A stretch of DNA of 64,000 bases from Streptacidiphilus anmyonensis (GCF_000787855.1 NZ_BBPQ01000010.1:1-64000); one strand, 5' to 3'; counted from the stretch's first letter, positions 46,166 through 54,404 are shown. A program made the numbers and translations. The notes: generated by a model not told the origin, from the letters alone.

Positions 46166-46250
46166 CGGCGCGACGCATTGACCGCGCTACAGTCGCGACA
46201 TATCGTGTTGTCATCGCCCGGCACCGCCGCATCCTCTGGAGTACGTCGTC

Positions 46251-46868
46251 GTGAACGAGCCCGTACCGCGTCCCGTGTCCGCCGAGTCCCAGGGCCCCGT
46301 CCTGCGCGCGGGGGACGTCGACCGTGACCGCGTCGCCGCCGTGCTGGCCGACGCCCTCGCGACGGGGCATCTCGATCCCGACGAGCACTCCCAGCGGCTC
46401 GAAGCCGCCTACTCGGCGCGCACGTTGGCCGAGCTGCACCCGCTCACCGCGGACCTGCCGGTCTCGGCCACCGAGTTGCAGCCCGTCGCGCCGCCGAGTG
46501 CGCAGCCGGTGACGGCGCTGTTCAGCAAGGTGCGGCGGGGCGGGCAGTGGCCGGTGCCGCCGACGAGCACCGTGCGGGCCCGCTGGGGCAAGCTCGTGAT
46601 CGACCTGCGTCACGCGGTCTTCACCCGGCGCGAGGTGGTGATCGAGGCGGACGCCTTCTGCGGCCTGGTCGAGGTGGTGCTCCCGCCGCACGTCCGCGTC
46701 TACGACGAGGGCAGCGCGCTCTTCGCCAAGCGTCAGCTGCCGTCGGCCGCGAAGGACGAGACGCTCGCGGACGGCCCGATCGTCCGGATCACCGGGCGTG
46801 CGCTCTTCGGTCAGGTCCGCGTGCGCCGCGCCGGCGACGCGCGTTACCCCTGGCGGGAGTGGCGCTGA
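46251..46868 (+). CDS. DUF1707 protein with LiaF-like C-terminal domain
   Basis: The 205-aa protein begins at the GTG at 46251. The DUF1707 motif (residues about 17-68: LRAGDVDRDRVAAVLADALATGHLDPDEHSQRLEAAYSA, seen as DRDRVAAVLADALATGHL and EHSQRLEAAYSART) is followed by a Pro-rich linker and a beta-rich domain (about 110-200; GLVEVVLPPHVRVYDEG) resembling the cell-wall-active antibiotic response (LiaF-like) domain. There is no membrane segment. The family is common in actinobacteria, probably linked to envelope stress; the function is not established. Its stop lies in a perfect palindrome. Confidence 0.88.
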   Translation: MNEPVPRPVSAESQGPVLRAGDVDRDRVAAVLADALATGHLDPDEHSQRLEAAYSARTLAELHPLTADLPVSATELQPVAPPSAQPVTALFSKVRRGGQWPVPPTSTVRARWGKLVIDLRHAVFTRREVVIEADAFCGLVEVVLPPHVRVYDEGSALFAKRQLPSAAKDETLADGPIVRITGRALFGQVRVRRAGDARYPWREWR

Positions 46869-46895
46869 GCCCTCGCCGTGCACGGCGAGGGCTCA
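46866..46895. terminator. Perfect 30-bp palindrome between convergent genes
   Basis: TGAGCCCTCGCCGTG followed directly by its reverse complement. It begins with the stop codon of the DUF1707 gene and ends 16 bp before the PAP2 stop, so it can terminate both. Confidence 0.8.
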
Positions 46896-46911
46896 GCGGT
46901 TCGCGCGGTTG

Positions 46912-47547
46912 CTACTCCGCGGCCGTCAGCAGCGGGCGCAGCATCCCGCTCTGGAGGCGTACCACCAGCGGGGGCGCGTAGCGGCGTGCGGCCAGGGTGG
47001 CCGGGACGGCCACCAGGGCGCCGACGAGGAGGCCGACCACCACGTCGTGGGGGTAGTGCGCGCCGACCCAGACCCGGGAGAAGGCCATGAACAGCGCCAG
47101 TACCGAGGCGATGACCCCGATCCTGCGGTCCAGGATCCACAGCGCCGCCGCCGAGGCGGCGGCGATCGTGGAGTGGTTGCTCGGGAAGGACCAGTCGCCC
47201 ACGCCGGGGCAGGGCTGGAGGGTGTAGCTGTGGGCGATGGCCTGACACGGTCGGACCTCGGTGAAGACGCTCTTCAGGAGGTCGTTCACCACGTAGGCGA
47301 GGACGACGACGACCGGTACGGACAGGGCCGTCGCCATCGCCGCGGCGCTGCGCGCCCGGCGGGCCTGCCACCAGCCCCAGAGCATCAGCAGGGCGAAGAC
47401 GCCCAGGCCCAGGGTGGCGTAGAAGGAGACCACGTCGTCCAGCCAGTGCGGCGCGTTCTCCGCCTGCCGGGTGAACCAGCTGTACAGGCCGCCGTCGATG
47501 GAGGCCCCGTTCAGTGCGAGGTCGTTCACGGTGTTCACGGTGTTCAA
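46912..47547 (-). CDS. PAP2-family membrane phosphatase
   Basis: The 211-aa membrane protein has five or six TM segments and the three PAP2 phosphatase motifs: KSVFTEVRPC (KxxxxxxRP, residues about 91-100), FPSNHST (about 120-126) and SRVWVGAHYPHDVVVG (about 157-172). This type dephosphorylates lipid phosphates such as undecaprenyl pyrophosphate (BcrC-like), phosphatidate or related lipids. The stop of the DedA gene's strand neighbour is upstream: DedA ends 7 bp downstream of this gene's start on the same strand, so the two form a DedA-PAP2 pair, which fits a lipid-carrier recycling role. Confidence 0.88.
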   Translation of the reverse strand: MNTVNTVNDLALNGASIDGGLYSWFTRQAENAPHWLDDVVSFYATLGLGVFALLMLWGWWQARRARSAAAMATALSVPVVVVLAYVVNDLLKSVFTEVRPCQAIAHSYTLQPCPGVGDWSFPSNHSTIAAASAAALWILDRRIGVIASVLALFMAFSRVWVGAHYPHDVVVGLLVGALVAVPATLAARRYAPPLVVRLQSGMLRPLLTAAE

Positions 47548-47554
47548 GGGGTGC

Positions 47555-48211
47555 TTACTCCGCGGAGGGGCTGCTCTTGCGGGAGCGCATCAGTTCGAGG
47601 CCGATCGGGATCACGGAGATCACGACGATCAGACCGATGATCGGCAGGAGGTACTTGTCGATGTCGGGGATGCTGGAGCCGAGCGCGTAGCCGGCCATGG
47701 TCACGCCGACGGACCAGAGCAGCCCGCCCACGACCTGCCACAGGGTGAAGGTCTTGACCGGGACGTTGAGCGCGCCCGCCATCGGGTTGAGGACGGTGCG
47801 CACGACGGGGATGAAGCGGGCGAGCACGATGGCCTTGGCATGGCCGTACTTGGTCAGGATCTCCTCGGCGCGGTCGGCGCCGGCCAGCAGGTGCTTGTTG
47901 TTGGTGCGGGCGAGCAGCGTCTTGCCGCCCTTCTGCCCGATCAGGTAGCCGACCTGGGCGCCGAGCAGCGCGCCGACGGCGGCGCAGGCCAGTACCGCGC
48001 CGAGGTTCAGGTGCACCCCGTTCTTGCTGGTGGTGCAGAGCAGGCCGGCGGTGAACAGCAGCGAGTCGCCGGGCAGGAAGAAGCCGACCAGCAGTCCGGT
48101 CTCGGCGAAGAGCACGACCAGGATGCCGAGGGCGCCGAAGGCGGCGAGCAGCGAGTTCGCGTCGAGGATGTTCACCGCGAGCTGGTGCACGCCCGTGGGG
48201 TCGGGAGCCAT
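47555..48211 (-). CDS. DedA-family membrane protein
   Basis: The 218-aa membrane protein has the DedA/SNARE-associated core: FAETGLLVGFFLPGDSLLF (residues about 38-56), GALLGAQVGYLIGQKGG and ARFIPVVRTVLNPMAGAL (conserved Arg region, about 140-157), then VGGLLWSVGVTMAGY. DedA proteins include undecaprenyl phosphate and phosphatidylethanolamine flippases. The ATG at 48211 follows AGGAGGATCG. It is probably cotranscribed with the PAP2 gene (7 bp spacing), so flipping and dephosphorylation of a lipid carrier may be combined. It is divergent from the BlaI-like repressor and shares its dyads. Confidence 0.9.
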   Translation of the reverse strand: MAPDPTGVHQLAVNILDANSLLAAFGALGILVVLFAETGLLVGFFLPGDSLLFTAGLLCTTSKNGVHLNLGAVLACAAVGALLGAQVGYLIGQKGGKTLLARTNNKHLLAGADRAEEILTKYGHAKAIVLARFIPVVRTVLNPMAGALNVPVKTFTLWQVVGGLLWSVGVTMAGYALGSSIPDIDKYLLPIIGLIVVISVIPIGLELMRSRKSSPSAE

Positions 48212-48255
48212 GGGGTTCGATCCTCCTGCGATAGTGGCTGCGAATCGTTTATCGT

Positions 48256-48269
48256 CTACATGTGTGTAG
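48256..48269. promoter_or_regulatory. BlaI-like dyad between dedA and the BlaI-like gene
   Basis: CTACA-TGTG-TGTAG, an inverted repeat resembling the TACANNTGTA core of BlaI/MecI sites. A related half (CACTGTAG, 48281-48288) lies 12 bp further. It is placed to control both divergent genes. Confidence 0.55.
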
Positions 48270-48335
48270 TCGTTCTGTGTCACTGTAGTGGATGGAACCG
48301 CGGAATCACGAAGACGGCGGAAGGGTGGCTTGCAG

Positions 48336-48704
48336 GTGGCGACCGAGGGGCAGCGGCGGAATCCGGGTGAGCTGGAGTCGAGCGTGCTGTCCGTGCTGTG
48401 GGCGGCCGAGGGCCCGATGACCCCGGCCGAGATCCAGCGGTCGCTCGGCGGGGGACTGGCCCGGACCACCGTCAACACGATCCTCTCGCGACTGCACGAA
48501 AAGGGGGTCGTGGAGCGCAGCCGCAGCGGTCGCGCGTTCGCCTACGCGCCCGCGCGCGAGGCCGCGGACGCGCCGGGGCTCGCGGCTCGCCGGATGCGCA
48601 GCGAGCTCGAGAAGCAGCAGGACCGCGAGACCGTGCTCGCGCGCTTCGTCTCCGGTCTGAGCGACGAGGACGAGGAACACCTGCGCCGCCTGCTGGGCGG
48701 TTGA
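48336..48704 (+). CDS. BlaI/MecI/CopY-family repressor
   Basis: The 122-aa regulator has a winged HTH of the BlaI family: ELESSVLSVLWAAEGPMTPAEIQ (cited as ELESSVLSVLWAAEG), then TTVNTILSRLHEKGVVERSRSGRAFAY (cited as TTVNTILSRLHEKGVVER; residues about 45-62), and a C-terminal dimerisation helix pair ending SDEDEEHLRRLL. The GTG at 48336 follows GGAAGGGTGG; the frame is open from 48288. The usual partner, an M56-type BlaR sensor peptidase, is not adjacent. CTACA dyads in the divergent gap suggest autoregulation and control of dedA-PAP2. Confidence 0.88.
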   Translation: MATEGQRRNPGELESSVLSVLWAAEGPMTPAEIQRSLGGGLARTTVNTILSRLHEKGVVERSRSGRAFAYAPAREAADAPGLAARRMRSELEKQQDRETVLARFVSGLSDEDEEHLRRLLGG

Positions 48705-48738
48705 ACCCTCGCGGGGGCCGTTCCGGGAAGATGGGCGC

Positions 48739-49158
48739 ATGACGTTCAGTACCCGCACCTTCCAGCTCACCACCGGACACCGCGAGACCGCCGTCGACCT
48801 CACCGACCGCTGCCAGTCCTTCCTCGACGAGGTGGCCGCCGGCGCGGACGGCCTGCTCAACGTCTTCGTGCCGCACGCCACCGCGGGCGTCGCCGTGATC
48901 GAGACCGGCGCAGGGAGCGACGAGGACCTGCTGGCCGCGCTGCGGGAGCTGCTCCCGGCGGACGACCGCTGGCGGCACCGCCACGGCTCGCCGGGCCACG
49001 GCCGGGACCACGTCCTGCCGGGGCTGGTCGCACCGCACGCGACGCTGCCGGTGGTGGACGGGCGGATCGCGCTCGGAACCTGGCAGTCCGTGGTGCTGAT
49101 CGACACCAACATCAGCAATGTCAACCGTACGGTCCGGCTCTCGTTCCTCGGGGGCTGA
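48739..49158 (+). CDS. YjbQ-family protein (UPF0047)
   Basis: The 139-aa protein belongs to the YjbQ/UPF0047 family of secondary thiamine-phosphate synthase enzymes, homotrimers with a metal site. Motifs: VFVPHATAGVAVIETGAG (residues about 44-61, H ligand), HGSPGHGRDHVLPGLVAPHATLPV (cited as PGHGRDHVLPGLVAPHATL; about 84-102), LGTWQSVVLIDTN (about 115-127). Full length. It starts 34 bp after the BlaI-like gene. It is the last clearly core gene: the integrase begins 59 bp downstream, so the left attachment site should lie at or near its 3' end. Confidence 0.9.
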   Translation: MTFSTRTFQLTTGHRETAVDLTDRCQSFLDEVAAGADGLLNVFVPHATAGVAVIETGAGSDEDLLAALRELLPADDRWRHRHGSPGHGRDHVLPGLVAPHATLPVVDGRIALGTWQSVVLIDTNISNVNRTVRLSFLGG

Positions 49159-49217
49159 TCGTCCGGCCAAGGTGCTGCCGCCGATTCTCCTTATCCTGCG
49201 TGCGAACGGGAGAGGGA

Positions 49218-50777
49218 ATGAGCAGCTCAGACCAGGACGCGATCGAGCGACCCTACGACGGATGCGGCAGGTGCTTGCTGGGCGTCCGGCGGTTGTCCCG
49301 GATGAAGGGGACGACGTACTCGCCGGAGAGCCAGCGGGCGGACGTGCTCGCGGCCGCTGCTGCGGTGGGAGGTCACATCGTCGGCTGGGCCGACGACTGG
49401 GAGGTGTCCGGTGCCACGGACCCGATTACCCGACCGAAGCTCGGTCCGTGGCTCCGGGACGAGATGGGACCCTACGACGGGTTGGTGGCTGCGGCGGTCG
49501 ACCGCCTCGGCCGCAACGTGGTCGACTGCCTCAATACCGGCTACAAGATGCGCGACGAGGGCAAGCTCCTCGTGACCTACGGTCATGAGGGGGCGTGGGA
49601 CCTTGACGACCCGGTCGACGAGAACCGCTTCACCATGGAGGCGTGGGGCGCCCAGATGGAGCTGCGCGCCATCCAGCGTCGCAACCGCAACGCCACCGTG
49701 AAGACCCGAGCCGCTGGGCGTCCGAAGGGCAAGCCGTCATACGGTTTCCAGTTCGTACGGGTGACCATGGGCGGCAAGATCGATCATGTAGACCTGCACC
49801 CGCACGCTTCCGAGGTGATCAGGAACGTTGCACGCCGCATTCTGGCTGACCCCGAACACATCACCCCCAGCAGTGAGGCAGCTCGGCTGAACCGCGCCGG
49901 TGAGCTGTCGCCGGCCGACCACTTGGCGGTGATGTACGGCAAGCCCTCGCAGGGCCGCCCATGGCATCCGAGCACCGTGAAGAGCATTCTGCGGTCCGAA
50001 GCGGCGCTGGGCTACCTCATGCACAAGGGCAAGCCGGTCATCGGCACGGACGGTCACCCGGTCCGACTCTGTGAGGGGCTTTGGGACCGGGCGACGCACG
50101 ATGCGCTTCAGAAGGCCCTCGCGCCGTACAGGATGGCCTGGAAGGGACGGCGCACGAACCGCGCGTACCTGCTGACCCAGGTGGCTGTCTGCGGGCAGTG
50201 CGGGAACCGGCTCTACACACAGACGTCCGCGGTGGAGCCGCCCCGCTACACGTGCACCGCCCGAAACAAGGGCTGGGTTTCCGCCGAGAACTGCCGCCCT
50301 GCCCCGCTCGTCCGCATGAAGATCCTGGACACATGGGTCGAGGAATGGTTCTTGCAGACGTTCGGAGACGGTCTGATCTACGAGACGGTGTTTGACCCGG
50401 GCAACGGCATCCCCGAACGCATCGCCGAGCTCCAGGCGAACCGTGAGCGCCTCCGAGCCGACCGACAAGCAGGACTGTACGACGCGCCGGACGACGCCGA
50501 ATGGTTCCGCTCGCGCTACGCCGAGATGGGCCACGAGCTGGCTGCGTTGGAGGCAGAGCCGGTGCGGAATCCAGGAATGGTCCGGCGTCCGACCGGTGAG
50601 ACCGTGGCGGATCGCTGGGAGAAGGCACCCGATGTTCAAGCGCGTAAGGAGATCCTGCTCGACTTCGGTGTCCGAGTGACGCTGTTCCCGGCAGGCGCTC
50701 CTCGCCGGTGGAAGGCCGACGTCCAGGGCGGCCGGGCTCCAAGTCGAGATCCCTCTCGGTACGTGCTTTCCGCTTGA
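49218..50777 (+). CDS. Large serine integrase
   Basis: The 519-aa site-specific recombinase mediates integration and excision of a mobile element. The catalytic domain (residues about 20-150) shows LGVRRLSRMKGTTYSPESQR, with S27 the likely nucleophile, then DDWEVSGATDPITRP and VAAAVDRLGRN (conserved Asp-Arg-x-x-Arg). The recombinase domain covers about 165-290 (PKGKPSYGFQF, STVKSILRSEAALGYL). The zinc ribbon has CGQCGNRLYT and YTCTARNKG...NC (about 317-355), and a coiled-coil follows (about 395-455). The ATG at 49218 follows GGGAGAGGGA. Codon use is less GC-extreme than in the neighbouring core genes. A perfect hairpin follows the gene. Confidence 0.93.
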   Translation: MSSSDQDAIERPYDGCGRCLLGVRRLSRMKGTTYSPESQRADVLAAAAAVGGHIVGWADDWEVSGATDPITRPKLGPWLRDEMGPYDGLVAAAVDRLGRNVVDCLNTGYKMRDEGKLLVTYGHEGAWDLDDPVDENRFTMEAWGAQMELRAIQRRNRNATVKTRAAGRPKGKPSYGFQFVRVTMGGKIDHVDLHPHASEVIRNVARRILADPEHITPSSEAARLNRAGELSPADHLAVMYGKPSQGRPWHPSTVKSILRSEAALGYLMHKGKPVIGTDGHPVRLCEGLWDRATHDALQKALAPYRMAWKGRRTNRAYLLTQVAVCGQCGNRLYTQTSAVEPPRYTCTARNKGWVSAENCRPAPLVRMKILDTWVEEWFLQTFGDGLIYETVFDPGNGIPERIAELQANRERLRADRQAGLYDAPDDAEWFRSRYAEMGHELAALEAEPVRNPGMVRRPTGETVADRWEKAPDVQARKEILLDFGVRVTLFPAGAPRRWKADVQGGRAPSRDPSRYVLSA

Positions 50778-50839
50778 GAGAAGAGAGCGGTTCGGGGGCT
50801 GCACTACACCACAACTCCAGCATCGCGAAATCCGTCAGG

Positions 50840-50881
50840 ACTCCGATCCTGGTGAGCAGTGCCGCTCACCAGGATCGGAGT
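50840..50881. terminator. Perfect 18-bp hairpin after the integrase
   Basis: ACTCCGATCCTGGTGAGC (50840-50857) pairs exactly with 50864-50881 around a 6-nt AGTGCC loop, 62 bp after the integrase stop. It overlaps the 5' end of the next open frame. Confidence 0.75.
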
Positions 50882-51509
50882 TGCTGAGGTGCTTGTTGAG
50901 CACGAGGACGTAGTTGGTTTCCTCATGGCAGAGGAGTCGAGGAACGGGCGGACGGTGGCGCTACCCGCCTGGAAGATGACAACCGGAGATCGGGCTGTGG
51001 CCGATGGTGTGCTTCGCGCTTATGGAGGAGTGAGGCGTACTCGCGGCGACGGGCGCGGGTATGACTGCATGCTGCGCTGCGATTCGATAGCGATCCGCGT
51101 GAACCCCCGAGTTGACATCACAAATCACCTGGTACTGAGGAAGGGTGAGGACCTGGTTCGCGTCTGTGATGGATCGGTGCTCCTGCATCTTGCGAGCAGC
51201 TCAGGCGCGCTCTGCTCCTGTCCAGTTGATGCATTCGAACGCCGGGCAGCCGCGAGGGCGGGAACCGGGCCTAAGCCCGAGGTCCGCCTCACGTTCGAAC
51301 TTGCGGAGGGGCCAGAGCTAGGACGATTCTCGCTGTTCTCGTCATCCTGGGAACTTGCGGACTCCCTGCGCCGTGTCTTGCCCGGGACGGATACGAACGT
51401 AGATCGAGTTGAACTCGTTCTGGATCTGCATAGGAAGCAGTTCGCGACCCGTTCGGGACTTGACGTCAGCATCGTCTTTCCAGCTGCGGCGTCCCTCCCA
51501 TCGAAGTGA
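50859..51509 (+). CDS. Putative gp3-like recombination directionality factor
   Basis: The 216-codon open frame follows the integrase on the same strand. Its layout resembles the gp3-like directionality-factor family known from phiC31-type phages and integrative elements: LPAWKMTTGDRAVADGVLRAYGG (cited as LPAWKMTTGD and AVADGVLRAYGG, residues about 35-57), RVCDGSVLLH (about 101-110), a CSCP pair (119-122), and KPEVRLTFELAE...GRFSLFSSSWELADSLRRV (about 139-173). Such proteins switch a serine integrase from integration to excision. Similarity is by motif order only, so this is inference. The GTG at 50859 lies inside a hairpin; GTG 50889 or ATG 50925 may be the true start. Confidence 0.5.
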   Translation: MPLTRIGVAEVLVEHEDVVGFLMAEESRNGRTVALPAWKMTTGDRAVADGVLRAYGGVRRTRGDGRGYDCMLRCDSIAIRVNPRVDITNHLVLRKGEDLVRVCDGSVLLHLASSSGALCSCPVDAFERRAAARAGTGPKPEVRLTFELAEGPELGRFSLFSSSWELADSLRRVLPGTDTNVDRVELVLDLHRKQFATRSGLDVSIVFPAAASLPSK

Positions 51510-51588
51510 ATCCTCGGTCAATCCCCTCGCTTGCCTTGCTTGACACCCCGCAGGGCTTCGGCGTGGTCGACTGATGTCCGTTTCATGA

Positions 51589-52495
51589 TCACGCGAGGTC
51601 GAGGAGTTCGAGCCGTCGGCGGGCGTCGCGCGCGTTGCGGCGGAGTCCTGCGGCGATGTTCGTGACGCCGTTGAGCCGGAGGGCGCCGACAGCGAGGTTT
51701 CCGCGGGTCGCCATCGCGCGCGGAGCGTTGCCGGTCCGTAGCTGGGAGGCATCCTCGGTGAAGGTGGTGTCGCGAACATGGTGCAGGGCCTCGATCTTCC
51801 AATGGTCTCGGATCAGCTGTGCGAGCTGGGCGGGGATGGCCTGCTCGACAGTCAGGCTGGTCACCGCGTAGACGGTGGTGATCGTCGACTTGCCGGTTTT
51901 GCGGTCGGTACGGCGGCACTTGATCTGAAAGGCCTGGTGGGCGCCGGGGACGAGCAGGTTGTTGACGCTGGCGACCTTGATCCGGTGGATCTCGGCGCGG
52001 CCGTGGCCGGTGCCGCGGGTGCGTCCCTGGAGCGGGATGTCCTTCCAGGGCAGGGACTTCAGCTGCTTGCGCAGCTTCTTCCGGTTGCCTGGCGATCGAG
52101 ATGTAGTGGGCCCGGCGACCGAGGAGGTAGCCGGCGTGCTCGCGCTTGTTGTGCAGCTGCGTCGCTGGTGACGACCCTGCCGGCGAGGTCGTCGACGCTG
52201 TCCAGCAGCGGCTGGAAGCGGCTGGTCCCGCCGACGTCGAGCTGGGCCAGCACCAGCCCAGTGGTGTGCTCCAGGCCGCGAGCAGGTGGATCTTCCGCCC
52301 CGGTCCTTCGTCGCGCCGCGCAGGGACTTGCCGTCCACGGACAGGCCGCGCGGCCCGGCTCCAGCAGGCTGGCGATCGGCGAGTCATCCGCCGACTGCCT
52401 GATCCAGGGCATCCCCGTCGATGCGCGCGAGAAGTCGGCGAACCGACGATGTTGCTCCCGGCGAGATGCAGTGGGCAGTACCTGCCGTTCACTGG
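51589..52495 (-). pseudogene. Decayed ISAs1-family transposase
   Basis: Minus-strand pieces of an ISAs1-type DDE transposase are spread over three frames. Frame 1 gives [20 protein letters not shown], a TGA at 52384-52386 where the family has Trp, then [12 protein letters not shown]. The next segments, [55 protein letters not shown], lie in alternating frames, and the last 170 codons return to frame 1 ([52 protein letters not shown]). So there are at least four frameshifts and one nonsense change, and the N-terminus (about 80-100 residues) is missing at the flavoprotein gene junction. I could not identify terminal inverted repeats. Confidence 0.85.
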
Positions 52496-52499
52496 TCGA

Positions 52500-53042
52500 T
52501 CAAGCGTTCGACTTCGCTTCGAGCACGTGGCGCAGCAGCTTCAGCACGGTGTTCCAGTTGTAGTTGTCGCGCCCCCCGCCCGCCTTCGGCTTGTGCGGCA
52601 GGTAGTCGCCGAACAGGACGCCCATGGAGCGGAGGCGTTGAAGGCTCGCCTCGTAGGCGGGGTGGGCTGCCTGGGCCGAGTTGACGTATGGCTGAGCCGC
52701 CACGGGGATGCCCAATCCGTACGCCTCGGTCAGGATGCCCAGCGCCAGGGTGTCGGCGTGGCCGTCCGCCCACTTGTTGATCGTGTTGAAGGTGGCCGGT
52801 GCGACCGCGATGGCGTCGGCTGGCGGCAGCGACGCGGGTACGTCGGGTGTGCGCCAGGCCGATCGGATCGTGTAGCCGGTCTGCTCCTCGATGGCCGCGG
52901 TATCTATGAACTCCATGGCGTTCGGCGTAGCCACCACACCGACCCGCCAGCCTTCTTCCTGGGCGGCCGAGATCAGCTTGCCGACGTCGTCCGCAATGCC
53001 CGAGGCGCACACAATGACGTACAGGAACGGCTGGCTGGTCAA
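52500..53042 (-). CDS. HFCD-family flavoprotein
   Basis: The 180-aa Rossmann-like flavoprotein belongs to the family of phosphopantothenoylcysteine decarboxylase and peptidyl-cysteine decarboxylases (EpiD, MrsD). It has VIVCASGIADDVGKLISAA near the N-terminus, the family PxSANT-like motif as APATFNTINKWADGHADTLA (residues about 81-100), and PVAAQPYVNSAQAAHPAYE, the FMN/substrate loop region. It is translationally coupled (ATGA) to the XRE-TPR regulator upstream. Similar flavoprotein-regulator pairs occur in streptomycete genomes, but the substrate is unknown. No lanthipeptide synthetase is in view, so a peptide-decarboxylase role is not supported. Confidence 0.8.
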   Translation of the reverse strand: MTSQPFLYVIVCASGIADDVGKLISAAQEEGWRVGVVATPNAMEFIDTAAIEEQTGYTIRSAWRTPDVPASLPPADAIAVAPATFNTINKWADGHADTLALGILTEAYGLGIPVAAQPYVNSAQAAHPAYEASLQRLRSMGVLFGDYLPHKPKAGGGRDNYNWNTVLKLLRHVLEAKSNA

Positions 53043-54313
53043 GCTCGGACTCCCAACTCGCGGCTGAACTGGCGTAGCTCAGGTAGGGTGCCGCGCCGAT
53101 CCCGAGCCGCCATGTCGGCCACCAGCTCACGGATGTCCGGTCGACGCCGGATGTCTTCAGCCGCGTGGCGTTCAGCGATCCGTAGGGCGCGGTAGCCCTC
53201 GAACAGTTTGCCTTGCTGGTTGTAGGCGCGGGCAAGGTCCACCCACAAGGCCGCCTGTCGCTCGGGCGCCGGGATGCGGCGGCGCAGCAGGGGGCGAGCA
53301 GCGTTAAGGGCGGCTCCTGCGTCTCCCAGGGTCACCGCGGCCGAGACCCGGTGCAGCGCCACGTTGGTCGAGCTGAAGTTGGCCCAGGCGTCCGGCTGAT
53401 CCCGGTTGACGTACTGGGCCACTTCCTCGGCCTGGGCCAGCAGGTCTTGGGTGGTGCTGCGGTCGCCACCAGCGCTGGCCGCCGTGACGCCGCGCAGCAG
53501 CATCAGGCCGAAGGCTGCCAGGTCGGCCGGCTCGCGCTGGTCGTAGTGGCCGCCGAGCTGGTTTGCCGTGTGCTGGACCAATGTGACGGCTGGGCCGGTG
53601 TGGCGCTCGCGGGCCATCAGGTGGGCCTGGACTCGGACGCTGGAGGCTAGGACTATCGGGTCGCTGCTGCGCTCGGCCTCGCTCATCGCCCGCCCGACCG
53701 CCAACCAGGCGTTGCCGTGGTCGCCGAGCTTGAGCAGCAGACTGACGGCGGTCTGGTAGGTGGTGGCGGTGAGGCCGGCCAGCGCCAGGGCGCCGGGCGC
53801 TTCATGCTGGGCGTGGCGCAGATCGGTCAGCAGCTCCGGCAACAGCGCTTCGAGCTCGGTGTAGCGGCAGGCGTAGAAGAGCCGCCGTGCCTGCGACAGA
53901 CGCCCTCGGAGGGCCGCCTCGGTCAGAGGCCGCCGGTCTGGCAGCGGAGCAGCCGCGGGCAGTAAGGCCTGGATGAGTTCCAAGCCAGCGGTATGGGGTC
54001 GGGCCGGGGTGGCGAGGGCTGCGACGCCTGCCGCCAGGAAGCCGCGACGATGCATGTCGTCCGTCCTGAGATCCGCGCTGGTAGGAGCGGTCAGGCCCAG
54101 GCTTTCCAGGGGGATGTCGAGTTCCGCCGCGACGGCCCGGAGCACCCGGACGTCGTCGACGCCCTTGCCGCTCTCAAGACGGCTGAGCTTCGACTGGTTG
54201 TAGCCCAGCTTGGAAGCCACGTCCTCCTGCGACCGGCCAGCCAGCACTCGGGCGCGTCGAATCACTGTTCCGAGCTGACGCGCCGCGGTGGGCTCCCCAG
54301 TCGCCTGCGACAT
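53039..54313 (-). CDS. XRE-family regulator with TPR-like C-terminal region
   Basis: The 424-aa protein has an N-terminal XRE helix-turn-helix (residues about 12-65; VIRRARVLAGRSQEDVASKL, GYNQSKLSRLESGKG), a twin-Arg-like HRRGFLAAG segment near 88 that is frequent in this streptomycete family, and a long helical TPR-like C-terminal part (about 120-400; repeats such as ALWVDLARAYNQQGKLFEGY). It starts at the ATG at 54313 with GGAGGAG 4 nt upstream and overlaps the flavoprotein gene by 4 nt. A perfect CTGCATG-GTT-CATGCAG dyad 75 bp upstream is a probable autoregulatory site. Confidence 0.88.
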   Translation of the reverse strand: MSQATGEPTAARQLGTVIRRARVLAGRSQEDVASKLGYNQSKLSRLESGKGVDDVRVLRAVAAELDIPLESLGLTAPTSADLRTDDMHRRGFLAAGVAALATPARPHTAGLELIQALLPAAAPLPDRRPLTEAALRGRLSQARRLFYACRYTELEALLPELLTDLRHAQHEAPGALALAGLTATTYQTAVSLLLKLGDHGNAWLAVGRAMSEAERSSDPIVLASSVRVQAHLMARERHTGPAVTLVQHTANQLGGHYDQREPADLAAFGLMLLRGVTAASAGGDRSTTQDLLAQAEEVAQYVNRDQPDAWANFSSTNVALHRVSAAVTLGDAGAALNAARPLLRRRIPAPERQAALWVDLARAYNQQGKLFEGYRALRIAERHAAEDIRRRPDIRELVADMAARDRRGTLPELRQFSRELGVRA

Positions 54314-54387
54314 GGCTCCTCCTGCCACCCTCAGCCTGCCGGGCGTGGGCCCGAGCAGCCGATCTGGATCAAGACGTTATGCACAGT

Positions 54388-54404
54388 CTGCATGGTTCAT
54401 GCAG
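54388..54404. promoter_or_regulatory. Perfect dyad upstream of the XRE regulator
   Basis: CTGCATG-GTT-CATGCAG, exact 7-bp arms. More TGCA-containing words follow at 54527-54565 (ATGCAG, TGCATTGCAGCTGCA, GTGCATGG) in the same 494-bp gap. They look like a multi-site operator region controlling the divergent regulator-flavoprotein and NDK-like genes. Confidence 0.6.

Noticed and set aside
52500-53042. Flavoprotein as a lanthipeptide cysteine decarboxylase
   Set aside because: The fold family fits, but no lanthipeptide synthetase or convincing precursor is nearby; the 45-aa ORF is not enough support.
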